Assembly (NCBI GenBank): GCA_036346255.1
Contig: JAYEVH010000383.1
Span: 1 to 64,000, forward strand
DNA from: Ampelocalamus luodianensis
Taxonomy: Eukaryota > Streptophyta > Magnoliopsida > Poales > Poaceae
Reading direction: 5' to 3'
Length of the DNA stretch: 64,000 bases
Shown in pieces: positions 56,106 to 64,000 of this stretch. Position numbers and translations under genes: made by a program. Position 1 is the stretch's first letter; the number at the start of each line of letters is the position of its first letter. Below the pieces are notes generated by a model. That model had not been told where the DNA came from. It saw nothing but the letters and a program-made list of their open reading frames with translations, and ran no database searches.

Positions 56106-56739
56106 TGTAACAGCCCAAAATTTTAAATTCCAGTTGAAAATAAAGTTTAATGTTTTTTTGTGGATTTTTCTGAATTTTTAAAAGCTTTTACTTAGTCAAT
56201 TTAAAGCTAAACAAATTTATTTGCAAAATCTATTACCAAATAATAGTTGGAAATATTTTATTCAAGTCCTAAATGACTCAGAGACTTTTTGTGAATTTTC
56301 TCAAAATTTTTGGACTTAATTTGCTATATTCTAAAGCCTAATTGAATTACCCGAATTAAATTAATTAGAAAACCAAAATAAAAACATAAGCAGTCCTTGG
56401 GCCGAAACCCTCTCCGGCCCGTTTCCCTCTCGCGCCCGCACAGCCCAGTTGGCCCAGCCTTCCCGCGCGCTGCCTCAACCCACGGTGACCATCCGATCGC
56501 AATCGGACGCCCGAGACACACCCTCCCCTTTCCTTCTTTCTCTGCCGCCGACAGGTGGGACCGCCCGCTACAGCGCCTTCTTCCTCCTTCCTTTCTTCCC
56601 CGCGCGCTTTCCTTTTTCTCCCGCCTGATCCGCCATGGACACGCCGAACTTCCATATCGGCGCAAAAACACCTGAATCGCCGCGATTTGATGCGCAATAA
56701 AAGCGGGTTCAATCCGCGTCTGCTCAGCCTCTACCTTTC
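56106..56739 (+). mobile_element. second gypsy-type LTR start, nested in the first, then interrupted
   Basis: TGTAACAGCCCAAAATTTTA at 56106 restarts the same LTR type within the LTR at 53785 (shared CTTGGGCCGAAACCC near 56396 and 54090). It is cut at 56739 by the LARD-like element. If GGCAA (56101-56105) is its target duplication, the partner lies outside the window. Confidence 0.65.
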
Positions 56740-59438
56740 TGTAACACCCTCACCAACATGAGCCCGGAATGCTACCAAACTGACAAACTAACCAAATAAA
56801 CCTAATGCATTTCTCTAAAATTCGGCAGAACCTCCTTTGTATAGAGAGCTATACCAGAGATTCAAACAGTTTAATATAGCATCAATCACAATCAAATCCT
56901 CCAATATAAACGAATCATCAAAGGACATCCAAAATACGCTAATCAACTAATACGTCAATGATCAACATAACTACGAGGGTTAAATGAACTCAATCAACGA
57001 ACGAATGAGAATATAAAGGGATCATCCATGATCACGAACAAAACATCCACCACGAAGGGTGGTCACAGGTTCGAAACTAAGGTAATTAACAAGAATATAA
57101 ATTGTGGATAATTGGGTTTGATTATTCAGTGCGGTTTGTGTTTTAAATGTCGTGCACCATGTCTACCCCTTCCCATGCATGACGCTGCCTCGAGAGGTAC
57201 CTAGCAAGCACAACACAACAAGTGTGAGTCCACGACTCAGCAAAGTGCAATAGTAAATCAAACATAGCATCATAAACAGTCAAACAGTCCCATCATAAAC
57301 ATAACATTATTACCACAAATCCATCTCTTATTATAACATCATAAGTAGTCAAAGAGAATAAACAATTCCATCGTGAACAACAACATAAGCCAAACAACCA
57401 AATCCATATCTTATGCGAAATGCAATGAGATGTCATGAATGCACATTCTTCACTTCTTAGCAATTTCTGGGTGTCTGAGTAGTGTATCCGTCGATACATA
57501 CTCTAAGCTGTGCCCTCTAAGCACTGTGGATCCAAAGCCCACACTCCAAGTCATGTATCTTTCTCACCGACCTCACGGATTAGTTACATGACTTTCCACA
57601 GTGTGGGGACCAGTGCCAAATCTAATGCATGACGGGATCCAAAATCATTCTCAAGACACTCGTGCCCTCTAGGCACAGGGATCCAATGACATGATGCAAA
57701 TGCACATGTCCCATGTCATTATCATGATTCATCCATGTCATCATTACAAGATAGTCTCATTTCTCACATTGTCCCATCATTATGGCCATCACTCATGAAA
57801 CCATTTCCATGTACATATCATCATTTAAACATTGCCATGTGAGCATCCTCATGTAAACACCACCATGTAAGCGTCATCACATAAACATTAGCATGCATCG
57901 TCATGTAAACATTTCCATGTAAGCTTCATCACATAAGCATCATCATAAAAACATCATCATTAAACTATGGTATTCATGCTCATCAACATTACCAAGAACC
58001 AATCATCAACAATAAACTATGGCATTCATCAAGTACAAAATACAAAAACTCATTAATACTACTTGCACTTGCCTCCACCGTGAGACCAGAAGACAAAAAG
58101 GCGAACGAGCTAGCATCGGGTTCACCACCACTGGTAACCAAGAATGATACTAAGCATCAAACAATAGGCTTAACAGGACAATATTCATAGCGCTCTACAG
58201 CATTTTTCCCAACCCAAGTTTAAACACTCGACCTACTCGAGCTGAACAACGTGCTAAATGTAAATCTGTTCAGGACAGCAGCAAAGAAACAATCATAATT
58301 TTTGATGGGATTAACCAAAACCCAAGTTTCTTGTCGTTCTGGAAAGCTAAGAACGTAAGCTACAAAAGTCTAGTTGGCGCGATACTAAGATTTCGCCTTT
58401 AACAAAAAGTGGCACGCGGGTCAAATTTACCGTCAGAGACTGACGAACAATCTGAACAGTCAAATTAAAACATGTGTAACTTTTGTTCTATAGATCCAAA
58501 AAGGGTGTTCTTTACCAATCTTAAAAGCTAAGATAAAATGCTACAATATTCGTTTTGGTGGACAGTCCTGAATCGTCCCTTAACAGTTTCAAATCTAACA
58601 GTTCATATTTCTGCTACGTTTTGACGGGTTCCTGGACAGCAGCAACGAAAAAGACCATAACTTTTAAACCGTAAATCGGAATCGAGCGATCTTAGACTCT
58701 ACCGAAGCTAAGAACGAATCCCACATAACTCTAGGAGGTGGGATTCTCAGATTCAATTCTAAACACCAGAGACCAGTCGCACAAGATCTGGACAGAAACT
58801 GCTCAAAATACAGCAGGAACTCGATCTACAAATCTAAGCCAAAATATGAACCTAAAACAGACAAAACAGTGAGGAAATCTCTCAATACCCTTGAAGACCT
58901 CCAGCAAATTGACCAGACCCGGCAAGGAACCTTCTTCTCCTCCTTTCTCCCCTTTCCCCCCTTCTCCTTTCCTCCTCTTGTGGTCGACCAAGCTGCTGGA
59001 CCTCCCAAGATGGCAGCAATGGTGGAGCTTGGCTTGAGGGAGGGAGAAGGAGGCGCCAAGGAGAAAGGGGAGGTGGAGGGGCTGCGCCTAAGGGAGCGAA
59101 GGACTGGGTGGTTTCGGCCGGACGTGGAGGAAATGGCTGCTACTTGAGAGGGGTGTTCGACCAACAAGAGTGGTGGTCGCTAGGGGAGGAATGGGGTTAA
59201 GGGCAGCTAGGGTTAGGGTTTGAGGAGAGAAGTGAAGTGGCTTGGGCTGGCCCAACTTGGGTGCCTCCTCCTCCTCTTGGCCCACTAGGGCTGCTGCCCA
59301 AGAGCCCAAAACCCCACAGTCCAAACGCTAAGAAAAAAAAATTTGAACCAAATTCCATCTCTAAACTTTGATGCAATCGAAAGCAAATAAGTTTCTCCCG
59401 AATAATATTGTCTACAATTGGAAATTTGAGGTATTACA
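56740..59438 (-). repeat. 3' LTR of the LARD-like element (2.7 kb)
   Basis: 2699 bp, TGTAACACCC...GGTATTACA on the plus strand. It contains a degenerate CATCATGTAAACAT tandem array at about 57800-57970 and a GC-rich stretch at 58920-59200 with open frames on both strands, none recognised. Confidence 0.85.
57800..57970 (+). repeat. degenerate short tandem repeat in LTR
   Basis: Words such as CATGTAAACA, CATCATCATAA and CATCACATAAGC recur at irregular spacings of about 14-20 bp, forming a low-complexity array. Confidence 0.6.
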
Positions 59439-59450
59439 TTCTACCCTCAA
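59439..59450 (-). other. polypurine tract of the LARD-like element
   Basis: The minus strand reads TTGAGGGTAGAA immediately before the LTR start TGTAATACC. Confidence 0.65.
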
Positions 59451-62400
59451 TGCAATTCGACCCGAATTCTAACCAAAAGCCTGAAGAGCAAATGCCACAA
59501 AAATGAAACAATAATTAACATGTTCGGATGGCTCGTGCATGCGAGACTCGGCTCTAGGTCACTTCACGCTCAACACGGGTGCGCCATGGAACCACAACGG
59601 ATCGGCGTCTTATGCCCTAATGCTCGTCCGACCTCTCCGATGATCCGCACGAACGAGACTCGACGTGGGGCCTTACTCAATGGTCAACAACTCTAACGAA
59701 ACCTCAAATCTGATTTTTGAGGTTCTCACTGACACCGAACATACCCGACGATGCGTTCCTCGCGTATGGACCCGAGACGGTCATAGCGATACGCCTACTT
59801 ACTAATCCCCGCAATCGCGAAAACAAACTAATGTATCATGGGCCAACCTTCCCTTTGGTACTAAAGCACAAACATGCACAACCCACATGGAACCCTTGTC
59901 CCACTTCTCAATCGGTCTCTTCAACTTTACAAGAAGCACCTCCTTTAACCAGAACACACAATAGAACTTGCTTTAAACAACTCTTTGGTAACAAAACCCA
60001 AATGAAAATAACAAATACTCATCGCAACTATGAAACAACACTTTACAGAAAAGGGTCAAACTCAAAGGAAAATTCACCGTGAAGTCCCTTACGCTTTCCA
60101 AGAAGGTTTACAAATAAACACCACATAAGCCAAAGAGAAATCGCTCAAACACCAAATCAAAAATTTCCTTTCTTCTTTACGAGCAGTTAAGGAGCACACG
60201 TGCCATCATAAAGCCCAACTCAAATTGCGAAAGACATCAAGTCAACAACACATTTCAAAGCGATAATCAAGAAAATGTTTCACTACTGAGGAAACATCGC
60301 TTTCTCAATTTCTCTTTTAGAAATAAAATTTCTCTCAAACCGTATAATTTGAATTCATCGCATATCACACGAGATCATACCTCTTAAATTGGCATCCTCA
60401 AAACTATGCTCAAACCGAAACACTTCATCCACACCTTTGTAGAGAGGCTATATTGACCCCACCGAAACACAATTCTTTATACCAACCAAACTAATTTGAC
60501 AGATGTCACCCAAAGGATCTCAAAATAGATCTCATGCAATCACATCACCTCAAATCTTTAAGAATAAACAACCCAGAATCCTCAGTACACACGCTCATGT
60601 ACCACATCAGAAGGGTTCTATCAATGACCATTCCTCTGCTCAAAATACGCCATTATTCTATTTTCTCTACACACAATCATTAGGCGACTAAAGTTGTAGC
60701 ATAAAAATGCAAAGCCCAAATTTAACCTCCAAGACCCCTACAACGAACTTCCCTTATAACCGATAGAGAAATCATCAGATTAAATCTATAACATCCCCAC
60801 AATTCTAACATACTCATTCCTTGACATCATCAGAAATCACCTACACAATCTCGTAATACTATTCAATTGCGACACTCTATAACTTGATCAAGATTTCCAT
60901 ACTTTCGATGACCCCAACATTTCAACATAACTAAGGGTCTGGGACTACACTTTACTATAGGTTCTACTTGGTCGCAACACCAATCATTTGCACTTCAGCG
61001 ACAATCGTACCATTTGAATCAGATTTTCTCCAAGAGATACCGATCAAGACCAATTCATCTTCTTCTACTCCTCCAATGGCACGGTAGTAAAATCTCACCA
61101 CTAACAATACTTAACCACCACCAAACGATTTGCCAATTTACGCTTTGTAAAACTTTGCATCACAAAAGGTTGATCCTTTCTCAAAGGAAAGAGGCGAACA
61201 GGAACAAGTTTCATGACACAGAAAAACGTTGCTTCTCACAGCGAGCACAAAACCAAAAGAAAAAAAAATCCAATAACAATGATCTTGGAAAAGCAAAACT
61301 GGGATCACGGTTGAGGGTACACACCCCTCAAGAGAGAATAGCAAATATCAACCAATAAGAATGCAACATTTCCAATGAAACTTGACAATGCTTGTGCGAA
61401 AGAAAAACAGAAAATAATCCTTTATCTACAACAATACCTTGCCAACTCGAACAAGATAAGATCTTAAGACAAAACCACAAGAACCACTTAAGAACCAATA
61501 AAATTCCTCGACACGTCATTTTGCTCGGATCAATTCAACATCCACATAAATCATGAGATCCAAATAATCTCGGCTGCAAAACTCGAAACATTTTCATTTA
61601 CAGGAAATCGTGAAAAGCAATCAATTTATTCTCCTCTTAAAGGAATCAACAAATAATTTTTCTTTGATTGTAACCTCACGTTGCCAACTCAAACAAAAGA
61701 GACTTTAAGATTAAAATCACACAAATCTCTTAAGAACCAATAGATCATTTAAATACATCATTTTGTTTAAAATAACCTCAGCTACCACATAACTCATGAG
61801 TTCCAAAAGATCATGAAAGCAAAATTCGAAATAATCTCATTTAAGCAATATTACCATAGGTGATCAAATTACTACAAGGTTTAACATCATCTCACATTTC
61901 GACAATTTTAGTAGCATCGACAACATGCATTAGTACCAAGGATCATCAAACTTTATTACTGCATCCTAAAACTTTCCAAAGGAAACACAAACCACAACGT
62001 TAAACCAAATTTATTTTAACAAAATCATACTATGCATTAGCATTTTTTTAAGGCACACTATCAAAGACCACTTACAAAAATCATCTACTCCAATTGTTGG
62101 TGTTATTCAACACCAACTCCATCTCTCATTATCAATTAACTTCTTTACTTACAACTTATCACTTAATACCATAAAACTTTACAAAGGGTTTTGACACTTT
62201 CGTTTTAAAAGGAAAGGTTCTAAACTCCAACGGTCCAACTATTCCAAAATAAATGAGTAGAATCAAAATTTTCTTCAATGAAGTGGTAAAGATAGTTTCC
62301 ATTATCCGAAATACCAAACGAATCACCGGGCCACATTCTTTCAATAAGAAAGGTAGAACTTCCATGAAAAGATCAATCTTGTCAATAATAACGTTACTGG

Positions 62401-63157
62401 TAGCAAGGATAGCTCATCATCGGAGAGACAACAATTGCTCTGTCTTAACCAAGGCAGGATAATGCAAAAGAGCTCGACGCTTTCTCTCAAAAGAGAAGTA
62501 TTAAACTTCAAACTCAAAGTACCTCGAAAAGAATACGTTAGAACCAAAGCTCCCTCACGCTTAAGAGCGTGCAAAATAAAGCTTCCAATAACCAAAGTAC
62601 CAAGCGATTAAACGAGTCGTGCTTCCCAACAAGTAGGATAGAACTTCCAAACTACAGATCAATCTCATAAACTAGCTACGTTTATAATCAGCAAAACAAC
62701 TCGTCATTCAGGAGATCAAAGGTTGGCATTAAGAAAACCAACAAAGACCGATGAACTCCTCTCAACTGCAATGAACCACTAATCCAAGAAAAACTCACCC
62801 ACCGTATCTAAACAAGAACAATCATTCCAAACTCAAGAAAGACAATAATCTTCCCCAAAGTAACTCATACTCAACATCTGGAACGAGTTGATTCTAGGTA
62901 GTCACACCATTAATCTCTTACACCAAACGGTGGTGCAACCTGGCAACCCAAGGTTACAACCACGGCCACGATCTCTTGTCATCTACTAATTCAGCATATA
63001 ATAATCATTTAGGTATGCTATAAGTATTCATAACCAATTCATAAATGCAATGCTCAAAGCGACATTACAAAAACGTAAATGCAATACTTGACCCATTCCC
63101 ATCGTACTGTGCACAGTGTGTCAATTTAATATTTCTACTACCACGGACCTAAAGCCC
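59451..63157 (-). other. internal region of the LARD-like element, non-coding
   Basis: Over 3.7 kb the longest frames are about 120 residues (59717-60082 plus; 61014-61358 plus) with no gag, protease, RT, RNase H or integrase motif on either strand. The plus strand is A/C-rich (T/G-rich on the element strand). Only 59520-59700 is GC-richer. Confidence 0.7.
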
Positions 63158-63169
63158 GCTCTGATACCA
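63158..63169 (-). other. primer binding site, initiator-Met tRNA
   Basis: The minus strand reads TGGTATCAGAGC two bases inside the right LTR, a perfect match to the canonical plant initiator-Met primer site. Confidence 0.92.
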
Positions 63170-63171
63170 AC

Positions 63172-64000
63172 TGTAACACCCCAGCCCAACATGAGCCCGG
63201 AATGCTACCAAACTGACAAACTAACCAAATAAACCTAATGCATTTCTCTAAAATTAGTGGAACCTCCTTTGTATAGAGAGCTATACAGAGATTCAAACAG
63301 TTTAATATAGCATCAATCACAATCAAATCCTCCAATATAAACGAATCATCAAAGGACATCCAAAATACGCTAATCAACTAATACGTCAATGATCAACATA
63401 ACTACGAGGGTTAAATGAACTCAATCAACGAACGAATGAGAATATAAAGGGATCATCCATGATCACGAACAAAACATCCACCACGAAGGGTGGTCACGAG
63501 TTGAAACTAAGGTAATTAACAAGAATATAAATTGTGGATAATTGGGTTTGATTATTCAGTGCGGTTTGTGTTTTAAATGTCGTGCACCATGTCTACCCCT
63601 TCCCATGCATGACGCTGCCTCGAGAGGTACCTAGCAAGCACAACACAACAAGTGTGAGTCCACGACTCGACAAAGTGCAATAGTAAATCAAACATAGCAT
63701 CATAAGCGTCAAACGGTCCATCATAAACATAACATTATTACCACAAATCCATCTCTTATTATAACATCATAAGTAGTCAAAGAGAATAAACAATTCCATC
63801 GTGAACAACAACATAAGCCAAACAACCAAATCCATATCTTATGCGAGAAATGCAATGAGATGTCATGAATGCACATTCTTCACTTCTTAGCAATTCTGGT
63901 AATGCCGAGTAGTGTATCCGTCGATACATACTCTAAGCCTGTGCCCTCTAAGCTATGGGATCCAAACCACACTCCAAGTCATGTATCTTTCTCACCGACC
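63172..64000 (-). repeat. 5' LTR of the LARD-like element (partial)
   Basis: Starts TGTAACACCCCAGCCC and matches 56740 onward closely with a few small indels until the window ends. Confidence 0.88.

Larger units (their letters stand above)
56740..64000 (-). mobile_element. LARD-like non-autonomous LTR retrotransposon, runs off the window
   Basis: Direct repeats start TGTAACACCC at 56740 and 63172 and can be aligned for at least 830 bp (56740-57570 with 63172-64000). The left copy ends GAGGTATTACA at 59438. On the minus strand a primer site abuts the right LTR and a purine tract abuts the left LTR, so element orientation is minus. The 3.7-kb internal region has no gag-pol. Long internal non-coding sequence with multi-kilobase LTRs is the LARD type. 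The presumed left target duplication CTTTC cannot be checked. Confidence 0.85.

Noticed and set aside
57800..57970. Possible CRISPR-like regular array
   Set aside because: Repeats are short, degenerate and irregularly spaced in a plant LTR; it is a simple low-complexity tandem repeat.

Overview
The window is repeat-dense plant nuclear DNA, most likely from a grass (Poaceae) and plausibly Oryza or a close relative. The grounds are the mix of Ty3/gypsy LTR retrotransposons with very long LTRs beginning TGTAACA(T/G)CCC or ending (minus strand) CCTCACA, Tourist and Stowaway MITEs, CACTA and hAT remnants, Mutator-like elements and GC-rich proline/alanine-coding patches. The species is an inference. 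No intact single-copy host gene, tRNA, rRNA or CRISPR array was found; almost all recognisable coding sequence belongs to transposable elements and most of it is broken.

Layout. (1) 1-11688: a minus-strand Ty3/gypsy element with about 4.2-kb LTRs (the left one cut by the window edge) and a decayed gag-pol. (2) 11.7-15.5 kb: a possible exon fragment, an exact 125-bp tandem duplication, a Tourist MITE nested in another Tourist MITE with TAA target duplications, and a CACTA-type end. (3) 15.8-18.3 kb: an element with roughly 400-bp inverted repeats that carries a fragment of a MEI2-like RNA-binding gene (Pack-MULE-like). (4) 18.4-23.9 kb: a non-autonomous hAT element, a Stowaway MITE and a copia solo LTR with CTATA target duplication. 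(5) 23953-50152: one very large Mutator-like element (MULE) with about 110-bp terminal inverted repeats and a perfect 9-bp target duplication GGAAAAAGA. It encodes, all on the plus strand, a mudrA-type transposase, a plant mobile domain (PMD, MAIN-like) gene with several introns, a GRF-type zinc-finger protein with a C-terminal membrane segment, and a second GRF-like zinc-finger gene whose 3' exon plus intron is repeated three times with a 200-bp period. Later insertions split it: a gag-only LTR retrotransposon with CTTTT target duplication, itself split by a gypsy solo LTR (TSD TGAGC); a retroelement remnant at 34.2-36.7 kb; and a 5.9-kb solo LTR in the PMD gene (TSD TGTTC). (6) 50.2-53.8 kb: older host-like DNA with a hAT element (TSD AAGATAGT), a possible DUF761-like gene fragment, and a second copy of a segment also found on the left side of the MULE. 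(7) 53785-64000: two related gypsy LTRs nested one in the other and interrupted by a minus-strand element with 2.7-kb LTRs and a 3.7-kb internal region with no gag-pol (LARD-like).

What works together: the transposase, the terminal inverted repeats and probably the three accessory genes once formed one transposing unit about 11-14 kb long before the nested insertions. The accessory genes have no known role in transposition. Their conserved exon structure, their own promoter in one case, and their arrangement on one strand make them the most interesting content here. All target duplications and inverted repeats were read by eye. Domain names come from recognising motifs; no database search was run.
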